Shown here: piece by piece, positions 8,066 to 16,714 of the stretch | How the letters are laid out: each line of letters starts with the position of its first letter | Numbering within the stretch: position 1 is the stretch's first letter | NCBI RefSeq assembly: GCF_000739895.2 | Contig: NZ_BBJS01000043.1 | Span: forward strand, 1 to 64,000 | Source of the DNA: Sphingomonas paucimobilis NBRC 13935 | Lineage (GTDB): Bacteria; Pseudomonadota; Alphaproteobacteria; Sphingomonadales; Sphingomonadaceae | Direction: 5' to 3' | DNA length: 64,000 nucleotides | Notes under the pieces: generated by a model | The model's input: only the letters and a program-made list of their open reading frames with translations | Databases searched by the model: none | Told to the model about the DNA's origin: nothing | Translations under genes and position numbers: made by a program

Positions 8066-9686
8066 GATTTGGGCCAGCGATATTCCCCGGTTGGATTGAT
8101 GTGTTCCCATCCCAACGGCGAGACGTGGGCGAGTAGATCAGGCGCGATATGGGTACCGCTGGCGGCCCGGGTATTGACGACCTCGCCGAGCTTCATGGTG
8201 TTCCAGAATATGATGATGGCGGCGAGCAGGTTCATTCCGGCGATGCGATAGTGCTGGCCTTCGCCGGATCGATCCCGGATTTCACCTCGGCGGTGGAAGC
8301 TGATGGCGCGCTTTAGGGCGTGGTGGGCCTCACCCTTGTTGAGGCCGATCTGAGCCTGGCGCTGGAGGCCGGCATCAAGAATCCAGTCGATCATGAACAG
8401 GGTTCGCTCGATGCGGCCCACCTCTCGCAATGCGAGGGCCAGCTCATTCTGGCGCGGGTAAGAGGCGAGCTTGCGAAGAATCTGGCTGGGGGCGACGATC
8501 CCCGCTGCGATCGTCGCCATGATGCGCAGGATGTCGGGCCAGTTGCGCTCGATGTGCGGTTCATTGATCTTACCTCCGACCAGCGCTCGCACATTGGCCG
8601 GCGTCGCGTTGGGCGTGAAGGCATAGAGTCTTTTCTGAGGGAGATCGCGGATACGGGGGGCGAACCTGTAGCCGAGCAAGGCGCAGGCGGCGAACACATG
8701 ATCGGTGAAGCCGCCCGTGTCGGCAAAATGCTGGCGAACGCGGCGGCCCGCGTCATTCATGAGCAGCCCGTCCAGGATATAGGGAGCCTCGCTGACCGTT
8801 GCCGGGATCACCTGGGTTGCGAACGGCGCATATTGATCGGACACATGGCTGTATCCCTTGAGGCCCGGGACGTTGCCATATTTCGCGTTGATCAGATTCA
8901 TCGCCTCGCCCTGCTCGGTAGCAAGGAAGAACTGCCCGTCGCTGGATGCCGATTGCCCTTGTCCCCAGAAGGCGGCCATGGGCAGGGCGGCGTGGGCCTC
9001 CACGATCATGGCGAGCGCCCGATCATAGGCGCTGCCTTCGACATGCCAGCGCGCGATCCGCAGCAATTCCCAGAAGCTGTGCGTGTTGGTCGCCGCCGCC
9101 ATCTTGCGCAAACCGAGATTGACGCCTTCCGCCAGCAACACGTTCATCAGGCCGATCCGGTCGCTGCAGGGCGCGCCGGTGCGCAGATGCGTGAACGCCT
9201 CGGAAAATCCGGTTCGCTCATCGACTTCCAGCAACAGATCGGTGATCCTCGCGGGCGGGAGCTGTTGATAGAGATCGAGCACGAGATCCTCGGCCCCTTC
9301 GGGCGTGTCGGCCCTCAGCTTGTCGATGTGCAGCTTGCCGTTCTCGATGATGCCGCCTGGGATCGTGCCGGTTCGCGCCGCGCGGCCAAACTCCTTCAGC
9401 CGTGTATCCAGTCGAGCCCTGCGCTCGGCCAGCCATTCGCCGGGTCGCAGCGGCACGGCGAGCCGCGCGGTCTGCTCTATCGCCTGTGGCGGGACCAGAA
9501 GCTGCTTGAGGTCGCCATAGCGGCGCGATCCCGCCAACCATATGTCACCGGACCGGAAGGCGTCGCGGATGTGGAACAGCACCGCGATTTCCCAAAGCCG
9601 GTGGTCGCCGCTGGGCTCAGCGCGAAGATGACGATGCCATTTCGAGTTGGGACGTAGAAAATCCACCGGCGGATCGACCTTGATCC
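8056..9686 (-). pseudogene. tnpA: Tn3-family transposase, C-terminal half only
   Basis: About 540 residues of a roughly 990-residue Tn3-family TnpA. Recognisable blocks are SSDGQFF, HFADTGGFTDHVFA, LGYRFAPRIRDL, ILRKLASYPRQNELALAL, GRIERTLFMIDWI, LNKGEAHHAL and HVSPLGWEHINPTGEY. The N-terminal half is missing: the frame runs into the inverted repeat at 9687 of the inserted transposon, and the first residues of the open frame are only that repeat translated. No N-terminal half appears on the far side of the inserted element, so a deletion or rearrangement followed insertion. Its own end lies at 8028-8065. It should be inactive. Confidence 0.9.
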
Positions 9687-9725
9687 GGGGACCGGTGAGA
9701 GGATGGTCGAAAACGTACGCTAAGC
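9687..9725 (+). repeat. Left terminal inverted repeat (39 bp)
   Basis: Begins GGGGACCGGTGAGAGG and ends CGTACGCTAAGC. It is an exact reverse complement of 16069-16107 over all 39 bases. Confidence 0.95.
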
Positions 9726-9753
9726 ACAAAGCCGTGTCAGCGATCGTATGACA

Positions 9754-10629
9754 TCACGGATGGCCGGCTTTCCATTTTACCGGAATACGCAAGTAGGTGA
9801 CACCGTTCGCCTCCGCCTGATCGAAATGGCCCGCGCGGATGTTGACCTGGATCGAGGGCAGCAGGAGCTTGGGCACGGATAGCCCGGCGTCACGCTGCTC
9901 GCGCATGGCGACGAAGTCGTCCTCATTCACACCGTCATGGACGTGGACGCTCGACCGTCGCTGCTCGCCCACCGTCGTCTCCCAGCGATAGTCGTCGCGA
10001 CCCGGTGCCTTGTAGTCGTGGCAGAGGAACAGTCGCGTCTCGTCGGGCAGCGCCAATAGCCAGCGGATCGAGCGATAGAGCGTCCGCGCATCCCCGCCCG
10101 GGAAGTCGGCGCGGGCGGTGCCATAGTCGGGCATGAACAGCGTATCCCCGACGAACGCCGCATCGCCGATCAGATAGGTCACGTCGGCCGGGGTGTGGCC
10201 GGGGACATGCAGCACCTCGACCGCCAGCGCCCCGATCGCGAACTGGTCGCCATTCTCGAACAGGCGGTCGAAGTCCGAGCCGTCCGTTTTCAGATCATCC
10301 ATCGCGAACACGGGGCGGAAGATTTTCTGCACGTCGCGGATATGCGCGCCGATCCCGATCCATGCGCCTGTATGCGCCTTGATGAAGGGTGCGGCCGACA
10401 GATGATCGGCATGAGCGTGCGTCTCCAGCACCATCGCGATCCGCCAGTCCTGCTCGCGGGCGAAGGCGACGATCCGCTCGGCCGAGCGCGTGTCGGCGAC
10501 GCCGCTCGCCATGTCGAAGTCGAGGACTGGATCGATCACCGCCGCAGTCCGTGTCGCGGGATCGCCGACGAGGTAGCTAATCGTATTGGTCGGCTCGTCG
10601 AAAAACGCCTCGATGAGGGGCTGAGTCAT
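9754..10629 (-). CDS. MBL-fold metallo-hydrolase, persulfide dioxygenase/Blh-like
   Basis: A 291-residue metallo-beta-lactamase-fold protein with the metal motif THAHADHLSAA (HxHxDH), a downstream His in HVPGHTP, FVGDTLFMPDYG supplying the Asp, and a later His in FLCHDY. The set matches the ETHE1/Blh group that oxidises glutathione persulfide to sulfite in sulfide-detoxification operons. It starts at ATG 10629 and is divergent from the ArsR-type regulator 68 bases away, with a 14-bp palindrome between them, so it is probably repressed by that regulator. The product is expected in the cytosol. Product chemistry is inferred from family and context. Confidence 0.85.
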   Translation of the reverse strand: MTQPLIEAFFDEPTNTISYLVGDPATRTAAVIDPVLDFDMASGVADTRSAERIVAFAREQDWRIAMVLETHAHADHLSAAPFIKAHTGAWIGIGAHIRDVQKIFRPVFAMDDLKTDGSDFDRLFENGDQFAIGALAVEVLHVPGHTPADVTYLIGDAAFVGDTLFMPDYGTARADFPGGDARTLYRSIRWLLALPDETRLFLCHDYKAPGRDDYRWETTVGEQRRSSVHVHDGVNEDDFVAMREQRDAGLSVPKLLLPSIQVNIRAGHFDQAEANGVTYLRIPVKWKAGHP

Positions 10630-10649
10630 GATTTTCTCCGTTAGCGCTT

Positions 10650-10663
10650 GCTAATATATTAGC
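10650..10663. promoter_or_regulatory. Palindrome between divergent MBL and regulator genes, likely operator
   Basis: GCTAATATATTAGC is a perfect 14-bp palindrome in the 68-bp intergenic region, in an AT-rich spot fitting two back-to-back promoters. ArsR-family winged-helix dimers bind such AT-rich dyads; assignment to this regulator is inferred from position. Confidence 0.6.
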
Positions 10664-10697
10664 TGGTGCTACATAAGCAACACCTAATGGAGTGGCG

Positions 10698-11015
10698 ATG
10701 ATGCTCAAACCGCCGATGGACCTGGCGACATTCGAGGCGAAGGCCGGGCAGGTCGCCGACACGCTGAAGGCGATCGGCAATGCTCGCCGGCTGATGCTGC
10801 TGTGCAAGCTGGTCGAGCATGGCGAGATGACGGTCGGCGATCTGGCCCGTGATGTCGGCTTGTCGCAGTCGGCCTGCTCGCAGCACCTGGCCAGGATGCG
10901 CGACGAGGGTCTCGTCACCTACCGGCGGGAGAGCCAGACGCTCTGGTACGCCATCGCGGATGCCCGCGTCGAAACGCTGCTCGGCACTCTCTACCAGCTC
11001 TACTGCAAGGATTGA
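10698..11015 (+). CDS. ArsR/SmtB-family repressor, BigR/SqrR-like
   Basis: A 105-residue winged-helix repressor: LKAIGNARRLMLLCKLVEHGE, then the recognition helix LSQSACSQHLARMRDEGL and the wing. Two key cysteines, about C36 (in LLCKL) and C103 (in LYCKD), are spaced 67 residues apart, like the redox pair that forms a tetrasulfide in SqrR/BigR when persulfides rise. It lacks the metal-site motifs of ArsR or SmtB. ATG 10698 follows GGAG with good spacing; a GTG at 10692 is an alternative. It leads an operon with the rhodanese and TauE genes and is divergent from the MBL gene. Confidence 0.85.
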   Translation: MMLKPPMDLATFEAKAGQVADTLKAIGNARRLMLLCKLVEHGEMTVGDLARDVGLSQSACSQHLARMRDEGLVTYRRESQTLWYAIADARVETLLGTLYQLYCKD

Positions 11016-11019
11016 TGCG

Positions 11020-11538
11020 ATGACGCTCGCGACCCTTTCTCCCGACGATACCCGTGCCGCGATCGATGCCGGTGCGCGCCTGATCGACATTCGCGGTGCC
11101 GACGAGCATGCGCGCGAACGCATTCCCGGCGCGATGAACGTGCCGCTCGACCGGATCGGCGATCTCCCGCGCGACGATCGTCCGGTCGTCTTTCACTGCA
11201 AGTCCGGGATGCGCACCGCCGCCAATGCGGCGCAGCTCGGCGCGGCAGCGGGTGGCGCGCCGGCCTATATCCTGGGCGGCGGCATCGATGCGTGGCGGCA
11301 GGCAGGACAGCCCACCGTCGCCGATCGGTCGCAGCCGTTGGAAATCATGCGGCAGGTGCAGATTACCGCCGGTGGGCTGGTGCTGATCGGCGTTCTGCTC
11401 GGCACGTTCGTCGCTCCCGGCTTCTTCGGGCTGTCGGCGTTCGTCGGGGCGGGGCTGATGTTCGCGGGCGTGACGGGGTGGTGCGGCATGGCCAACCTGC
11501 TGCGCGTCATGCCCTGGAACCGGCGCGCGACAGCCTGA
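11020..11538 (+). CDS. Rhodanese domain fused to DUF2892 membrane domain (YgaP-like)
   Basis: A 172-residue protein. Residues 1-100 form a rhodanese domain with active-site loop HCKSGMRT, whose Cys carries the persulfide sulfur. Residues 110-165 form two hydrophobic segments (ITAGGLVLIGVLLGTFV, LSAFVGAGLMFAGVTGWCGMANLL) of the DUF2892 inner-membrane type, as in E. coli YgaP. It likely transfers sulfane sulfur at the cytoplasmic face of the membrane, between persulfide carriers and acceptors such as glutathione. It starts four bases after the regulator stop and is followed seven bases later by the TauE gene. Confidence 0.87.
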   Translation: MTLATLSPDDTRAAIDAGARLIDIRGADEHARERIPGAMNVPLDRIGDLPRDDRPVVFHCKSGMRTAANAAQLGAAAGGAPAYILGGGIDAWRQAGQPTVADRSQPLEIMRQVQITAGGLVLIGVLLGTFVAPGFFGLSAFVGAGLMFAGVTGWCGMANLLRVMPWNRRATA

Positions 11539-11545
11539 GGCGATC

Positions 11546-12325
11546 GTGGACACCGCTGCCACCCTTGCCGCGCTTGCATCGGGCGGCGTGATTGGCCTGA
11601 TCCTCGGCCTTGTCGGCGGAGGCGGGTCGATCCTCGCCGTGCCACTCCTGATCTATGTTGTCGGCGTCGGATCACCGCACGCTGCGATCGGGACGGCCGC
11701 TGTCGCCGTCACCGTCAATGCGCTTGCCAGCCTGGTCGGCCATGCGCGAGCGGGCCGCGTGAAATGGCGGTGCGCCAGTGTCTTCGCCGTCTCCGGAATG
11801 ATCGGCGCGGCGCTGGGGGCGGAGTTGGGCAAGGCGTTCGACGGCAAGCGACTGCTTGTCCTGTTCGGGCTTCTGATGATTGGCGTCGGTTTGTCGATGT
11901 TGCGCAAGCGCCGCACGGCGGAAGCGCCGGACGTGCGACTGACCCGCGATAGCGCCTCGACGCTGCTGCCGCGCTTGGTTCCGATCGGGCTGGGCGTCGG
12001 GCTTGCCGCCGGCTTCTTCGGGATCGGGGGCGGCTTCCTGATCGTGCCGGGGCTGATCCTCGCGACCGCGATGCCGCTGCCCTTCGCGATCGGCACGTCG
12101 CTGGTCGTCGTCAGCGCGCTGGGGTTGACCACCGCCTTGTCCTACGCCCTGTCGGGGCTGGTCGACTGGAGCGTGACCGCGATGCTGGTCGTGGGCGGCG
12201 TCGCTGGAACGATCGGCGGTATTGCATTGGGCAAGGTTCTCGGCACCCGTAAGGGGCTGCTCGAACGTGGCTTTGCCGCCGTCGTGATTGCGGTAGGAAC
12301 CTACGTTACGGCATCGTCGCTCTGA
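11546..12325 (+). CDS. TauE/SafE-family sulfite (sulfur anion) exporter
   Basis: A 259-residue membrane protein with about eight helices and the TauE/SafE glycine-rich repeats LILGLVGGGGSILAVPLL near the N-terminus and GLAAGFFGIGGGFLIVPGL in the second half. It is expected to export sulfite or another sulfur anion, the toxic end product of persulfide dioxygenase, which fits its position as the last cargo gene. The start is GTG at 11546. A short gap separates it from convergent tnpR. Confidence 0.85.
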   Translation: MDTAATLAALASGGVIGLILGLVGGGGSILAVPLLIYVVGVGSPHAAIGTAAVAVTVNALASLVGHARAGRVKWRCASVFAVSGMIGAALGAELGKAFDGKRLLVLFGLLMIGVGLSMLRKRRTAEAPDVRLTRDSASTLLPRLVPIGLGVGLAAGFFGIGGGFLIVPGLILATAMPLPFAIGTSLVVVSALGLTTALSYALSGLVDWSVTAMLVVGGVAGTIGGIALGKVLGTRKGLLERGFAAVVIAVGTYVTASSL

Positions 12326-12348
12326 ACCTGAGCAGCTTCAGCCGACTG

Positions 12349-12975
12349 CTATCGGCGCCCTCGCGCCAACAGCTTTTCACCATCGGGCCTGATCTCGCCC
12401 TTCGGCGTGACGTGTCGGTAGAGTGTTTGGCGCGTCACGCCGAGTTCGGCGCATAGCTCCGCGACCTTGGTTTCCGGTTTGCCCATCGCGGCCTGGGCGA
12501 GACGCAGTTTGGCCGGCGTCATCTTGAACGGACGCCCGCCGTGCCGACCGCGTGCCCGAGCGGACTCCAGACCGGCGCGCGTGCGCTCGACGATCAGTTC
12601 TCGCTCGAACTCGGCGAGGCCGGCGAAAATCGCGAAGATCAGCCGACCGTTGGCGGTGGTTGTGTCAATCGACGCGCCTTCGCCCGCCAGCACCTTCAAC
12701 CCGATGCCACGCTTCGTCAGATCACCAACCGTATTGACGAGGTGGCGCAAATCGCGGCCGAGCCGATCGAGTTTCCAGATGACCAGCGTGTCGTCGCGGC
12801 GCAGCGCCTTCAGGCAGGCGTCCAGTCCCGGTCGCTTGTCGAGCCGGCCCGATGCGGCATCCTCATAGATATGCTCGGGATCGACGCCGGCCGCGACCAG
12901 CGCGTCGTGCTGCAGGTCGTGGACCTGGCTGCCGTCCGCCTTGGACACCCGCGCGTAACCGATCTGCGTTGTCAC
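12349..12975 (-). CDS. tnpR: Serine resolvase TnpR of the sulfur transposon
   Basis: A 208-residue small serine recombinase: IGYARVSKADGS with the catalytic Ser at residue 11, then WKLDRLGRDLRHLV and FAIFAGLAEFERELIVERT, and a C-terminal helix-turn-helix (AELCAELGVTRQTLYRHV). It resolves cointegrates at the res site between it and the divergent tnpA. Length and domain order are normal for the Tn3 family. A C-terminal tail after the HTH is slightly longer than in Tn3 itself. Confidence 0.93.
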   Translation of the reverse strand: MTTQIGYARVSKADGSQVHDLQHDALVAAGVDPEHIYEDAASGRLDKRPGLDACLKALRRDDTLVIWKLDRLGRDLRHLVNTVGDLTKRGIGLKVLAGEGASIDTTTANGRLIFAIFAGLAEFERELIVERTRAGLESARARGRHGGRPFKMTPAKLRLAQAAMGKPETKVAELCAELGVTRQTLYRHVTPKGEIRPDGEKLLARGRR

Positions 12976-13104
12976 ATATACGTCCGTTCACGTGACGGAG
13001 CGGCATTGCCCGTCGATCAATCGCGATAATGTCACATAACCCGTCTTCTGGTCTATGCTCCATGAACGGGTACGCTTTCCTGTTTCGTGACGAACAGGAA
13101 GCCG
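12976..13104. other. Putative res region between tnpR and tnpA
   Basis: A 129-bp divergent intergenic region. The resolvase half-site-like sequence TGTCACATA occurs twice (near 12973 and 13029), along with an inverted GTCAC...GTGAC pair. Position and motifs fit a res site that also contains both promoters. Confidence 0.65.
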
Positions 13105-16074
13105 ATGCCGACCAAGACCATCCTGTCGCCCGCGCAGCGTGCTGTGATCTTCGACCCGCCTGCCGATCGCGCGACGATCGAACGGCTCTATACGCTCGGT
13201 CCCGACGATCTGGCACAGGTGGCGCGACGTCGGCGCGGGGCGAACCGGCTCGGCTATGCGGTGCAGCTTTGCTACCTGCGTCATCCCGGTCGCAGGCTAC
13301 TGACGGGGGATGCGGTGCCCGCCGCCATGCTCGCGCTGCTCGCCGATCAGATCGGGTGCGTAGCCGACGACTTCACCGGCTATGCCACGCGCCCCACGAC
13401 ATTGCGCGAACACCGGGCCGAGATCGAAGCTCTGCTCGGTCTGCGCGCCTTCGCGCGGGTGGATGTACGGGCGATGCTGGCGCTGGGATCGGAGATTGCC
13501 GCTTCGACTGATAGAGGTGAGACGATCGTCACAGGCATGGTCGATCGCTTGCGGGCGGACCGGATCGTACTGCCGGCGACATCGACGCTGGAACGGCTCG
13601 CCCTCATCGTGCGGACACGGGCGCGCAAGGCGGCCCATTCCAATCTGATCCGCGACTGTTCGACCGAACAGGAAGCCGCACTCGAACACATGATCGCCTC
13701 CGACGATGATGGGCGCACCCGGCTAGGATGGATACGCGAATGGCCGGAAGCACCATCGGCCGCGAACCTGAAGGGAATCGTCGAACGGCTCGACACCGTG
13801 CGCGGCATCGGGATCGCGGCTGATCGAGCACGACGTATCCATGCTGCTCGCTATGCCGTCATTGCGCGGACCGCCGGCATCGTCACCGCCCAGCACCTGC
13901 GGCGTCTCGAACGTCCGCGCCGGCTCGCCATGCTCGTAGCTTCCGTGATCGAGATGGAAGCGACGTTGACCGACGCCGCGCTGGTCATGGTGGAGAAGAT
14001 GGTGGGCGCGCTGTTCCGCCGTGCCGACCGCACCCGCTCCGATCGGCTGCTCGGCCAGGCACGGATGCTGAAGGACACCGCGCGTTTCCATGCCCGGCTC
14101 GGTCGCCTGCTGGTAGATGCTCGTGCGAGCGGGCGCGATGCCTTCCGCGCGATCGACGCGAAGATGGGCTGGGATCAGCTCGAACGCAGCATCCGCTTTG
14201 CCGAGGATCTGACGCGCTCGGCCGATGACGGGCTGGAAGAAGTGGTCGAACGCTATCCCGCCGTGCGGCGTTTCGCCCCGACGTTTCTCGCCGCTTTCAC
14301 CTTCCGCACCGCGCGGTTGGCTGATCCGCTGCTCGGCGCGATCGAGGTGCTGCGCACGATGTACCGCGACGGTCGATCGGTCCTGCCGAAGCGAGTGCCG
14401 ACCAGCTTCATCAAGCCGCGCTGGCGCAAGGTCGTGCAGCCGGCGGAAGGGACGATAGACCGGCGCGCCTATGAGATCGCAGTGATCGCCCACCTGCGCG
14501 AGCGGCTCGGCTCGGGCAGCATCTGGGTGGACGGCAGCCGCGCCTATCGCACGCTCGACGACTATCAGCTGCCCATGCCCGCCTTCGAAGCGATGCGCGC
14601 GAGCGGCGATCTGCGCCTGGTTGTGCCGACCGACTTTTCCAAATGGTACGAGGAACGCCGCACCCTGTTGGCCCGGCGCATGACGGAGGTGGAGCGCGCA
14701 GCCGCAGCGGGCGAGCTGGTCGATGTGACGATCGAACGCGGGCAGTTGCTCATATCGTCGATCCGGCGATCCCCGTCCGACGATGCCGATGCGCTAAAGG
14801 CCCGGCTCTACGCGATGCTGCCGCGCGTCCGAATCACCGATCGGCTGGTCGAGGTCGCCGCATGGTCGGGATTCGCCGACCGTTTCGTCCATGCGCGCAG
14901 CGGCGCCCCCGCCTCCGACCAGTCCGCGCTGATGGGTGCGATCCTCGCCGATGCGACCAACCTCGGCCTGGGCCGCATGGCCGAAAGCTCGCGCGGGCTG
15001 ACGTTGTCTCGCCTGCGCTGGACGGCGGAATGGCATGTGCGCGACGAAACCTATCTGTCGGCGCTGGCGGCGATCGTCGATTGCCATACCGCGCATCCGC
15101 TCGCGGCGGTCTGGGGACCGGGCGATACATCGTCGTCGGACGGGCAGTTCTTTCGTGCCGGTGGTCAGGGCGAGGCCCGCGCCGATCACAACGCCCGCTA
15201 TGGCACCGAACCAGGCGTGCTGTTCTACACCCACGTCACCGACCGCTTCACGCCGTTCCACACCAAGGTCATCGCCGCCAATGCCGGCGAGGCCGCGCAT
15301 GTCCTCGACGGCCTGCTCGACCATGAAAGCGAGCTGGTCATCCGCGAACATGCGACCGATACCGCCGGCGCGGTCGATCATGTCTTCGGCCTGTGCCATC
15401 TGCTCGGCTTCCGCTTCGCGCCCCGCATCCGCGACCTCAACGAGCGCCGGCTCTACAGCCTGTCGCCGCTCGACTCGTGGCCGACGCTGCGCCCGCTCGT
15501 CGCCGGTCCGGTCAAGATCCGCGCGATCGAGGAGAACTGGGACGAAACCCTGCGCCTTGCCGCCTCGATCCGCGCCGGCACGGTGAGCGCCTCGGTCATG
15601 CTCCGCAAGCTGGCGGGCTTCCCGCGTCAGAACTCGGTCGCCCGCGCGCTGCGGGAGATAGGTCGGATCGAACGCACCCTGTTCATGCTCGACTGGTTCG
15701 ATGATCCCGACCAGCGTCGTCGCACCGGCAGCATTCTCAACAAGGGCGAGGCCCGCAACGCGCTCGCCCGCGCCATCTTCTTCAACCGCCTCGGCGAACT
15801 GCGCGACCGCACCTTCGAGAACCAGCGCCATCGCGCCTCCGGCCTGACCCTCGTCACCGCGGCCATGACGCTCTGGAACACCGTCTATCTCGACCGAGCT
15901 GTCCGTCATCTGCGCGGCAGCGGCGTCGACGTGCCCGACGAGCTGCTCGCCCACGTCGCCCCTCTGGGCTGGGAGCATATCGGCCTCACCGGCGACTATC
16001 TCTGGGGCGAGATCGACAAACCTCGCGAGCGGTTCAGGCCGCTGCGCCTCCACCAGCAAAGCCGGGACGCTTAG
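13105..16074 (+). CDS. tnpA: Tn3-family transposase TnpA (complete)
   Basis: A 989-residue Tn3-family transposase, normal length for the family. It has the N-terminal DUF4158-type region (ILSPAQRAVIFDPP, YTLGPDDLAQVARRRR) and the C-terminal DDE domain with SSDGQFFRAGGQGEA, HATDTAGAVDHVFGLCHLL, ILNKGEARNALARAIFFNRLGELRDR and HVAPLGWEHIGLTGDYLWG. I chose ATG 13105, preceded by AGGAAG, over the in-frame GTG at 13087. The stop lies inside the right inverted repeat, as usual. It is related to but different from the transposases at 8056 and 40584. Confidence 0.95.
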   Translation: MPTKTILSPAQRAVIFDPPADRATIERLYTLGPDDLAQVARRRRGANRLGYAVQLCYLRHPGRRLLTGDAVPAAMLALLADQIGCVADDFTGYATRPTTLREHRAEIEALLGLRAFARVDVRAMLALGSEIAASTDRGETIVTGMVDRLRADRIVLPATSTLERLALIVRTRARKAAHSNLIRDCSTEQEAALEHMIASDDDGRTRLGWIREWPEAPSAANLKGIVERLDTVRGIGIAADRARRIHAARYAVIARTAGIVTAQHLRRLERPRRLAMLVASVIEMEATLTDAALVMVEKMVGALFRRADRTRSDRLLGQARMLKDTARFHARLGRLLVDARASGRDAFRAIDAKMGWDQLERSIRFAEDLTRSADDGLEEVVERYPAVRRFAPTFLAAFTFRTARLADPLLGAIEVLRTMYRDGRSVLPKRVPTSFIKPRWRKVVQPAEGTIDRRAYEIAVIAHLRERLGSGSIWVDGSRAYRTLDDYQLPMPAFEAMRASGDLRLVVPTDFSKWYEERRTLLARRMTEVERAAAAGELVDVTIERGQLLISSIRRSPSDDADALKARLYAMLPRVRITDRLVEVAAWSGFADRFVHARSGAPASDQSALMGAILADATNLGLGRMAESSRGLTLSRLRWTAEWHVRDETYLSALAAIVDCHTAHPLAAVWGPGDTSSSDGQFFRAGGQGEARADHNARYGTEPGVLFYTHVTDRFTPFHTKVIAANAGEAAHVLDGLLDHESELVIREHATDTAGAVDHVFGLCHLLGFRFAPRIRDLNERRLYSLSPLDSWPTLRPLVAGPVKIRAIEENWDETLRLAASIRAGTVSASVMLRKLAGFPRQNSVARALREIGRIERTLFMLDWFDDPDQRRRTGSILNKGEARNALARAIFFNRLGELRDRTFENQRHRASGLTLVTAAMTLWNTVYLDRAVRHLRGSGVDVPDELLAHVAPLGWEHIGLTGDYLWGEIDKPRERFRPLRLHQQSRDA

Positions 16075-16107
16075 CGTACGTTTTCGACCATCCTCTCACC
16101 GGTCCCC
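16069..16107 (-). repeat. Right terminal inverted repeat (39 bp)
   Basis: Exact inverted copy of 9687-9725, running inward-to-outward as GCTTAGCGTACG ... CGGTCCCC. The tnpA stop codon falls inside it. Confidence 0.95.
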
Positions 16108-16164
16108 GTATTGCCTCAAACGGCGATAGCCTAAAGTGGAGAGTTTTATTTTGGGAGATCAGGA

Positions 16165-16635
16165 ATGAACATCGGGATGAAGACGATCATGGCGTTGTCA
16201 ATTGCTCTGCCCGCCGCGGCGTGGGCGCAGTCTGACGCTCGAGCCGCTGATGCGCGCGCCGTGAAGGCTGTGCTGTCGTCGTACAAGAAGGCGATCGAAA
16301 AGCTTGACGCCGCTGGAACCGAGCGACTGTTCACGACCAACGCGCAGATTTTCGAGACAGGAGCATCTGAGGGCAGCTACACCACGTACTTGGCTCATCA
16401 TCTCGGTCCCGAGCTGAAGCAGTTCAAATCGTTCCGTTTCTCAGACTACAAGGTCGACGTCCGCTTCGAGGGACCGGTTGCCCTTGCAACCGAAACCTAC
16501 CGTTACCGGATTCAGCCCAAAACCGGTGAGGCGGCCGAACGGCTCGGTGTTGCCTCAAGCGTACTTAAAAAGGTGGGCGGCAGCTGGAAGATCGTGTCCA
16601 TGCACAACAGTGCTCGTAAGCCGAAGGGAAGCTAA
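16165..16635 (+). CDS. Secreted NTF2-like/SnoaL-fold protein
   Basis: A 156-residue protein with a cleavable signal peptide (MALSIALPAAAWAQ, likely cut after AWA) and a small NTF2-like domain: VKAVLSSYKKAIEKLDAAG, FTTNAQIFETGA, YRYRIQPKTG and VLKKVGGSWKIVSMHNSAR. The final strand (WKIVSMHNS) is typical of the DUF4440/SnoaL-like group. No catalytic role can be assigned. ATG 16165 follows GGGAGATCAGGA. It lies just outside the sulfur transposon and has no functional partner nearby. Confidence 0.72.
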   Translation: MNIGMKTIMALSIALPAAAWAQSDARAADARAVKAVLSSYKKAIEKLDAAGTERLFTTNAQIFETGASEGSYTTYLAHHLGPELKQFKSFRFSDYKVDVRFEGPVALATETYRYRIQPKTGEAAERLGVASSVLKKVGGSWKIVSMHNSARKPKGS

Positions 16636-16714
16636 TGGAGGTAGGCGGAGGCTGGTGCGTGAACGTATTTCTCAGCAGGGATTAACGACTCAGGGAGGTG
16701 CTTTCGGGATTGCG

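Larger units (their letters stand above)
9687..16107 (+). mobile_element. Complete Tn3-family transposon carrying a reactive-sulfur detoxification module
   Basis: Bounded by perfect 39-bp inverted repeats (9687-9725 and 16069-16107), 6421 bp in all. It contains tnpR (minus) and tnpA (plus) around a res region, and four cargo genes: MBL-fold hydrolase, ArsR-family regulator, rhodanese and TauE-type exporter. Flanking 5-mers are GATCC on the left and GTATT on the right, so the expected 5-bp target duplication is absent. The left side is embedded in an older transposase gene whose other half is missing. The identical ends and intact genes suggest a recent or active element with later loss of flanking DNA. 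Confidence 0.93.

Noticed and set aside
8320..9657. Long plus-strand ORF (445 aa)
   Set aside because: Antisense to the truncated transposase, which has clear Tn3 motifs; composition effect of high GC.
14794..16059. Long minus-strand ORF (421 aa)
   Set aside because: Shadow of tnpA with no recognisable domain.
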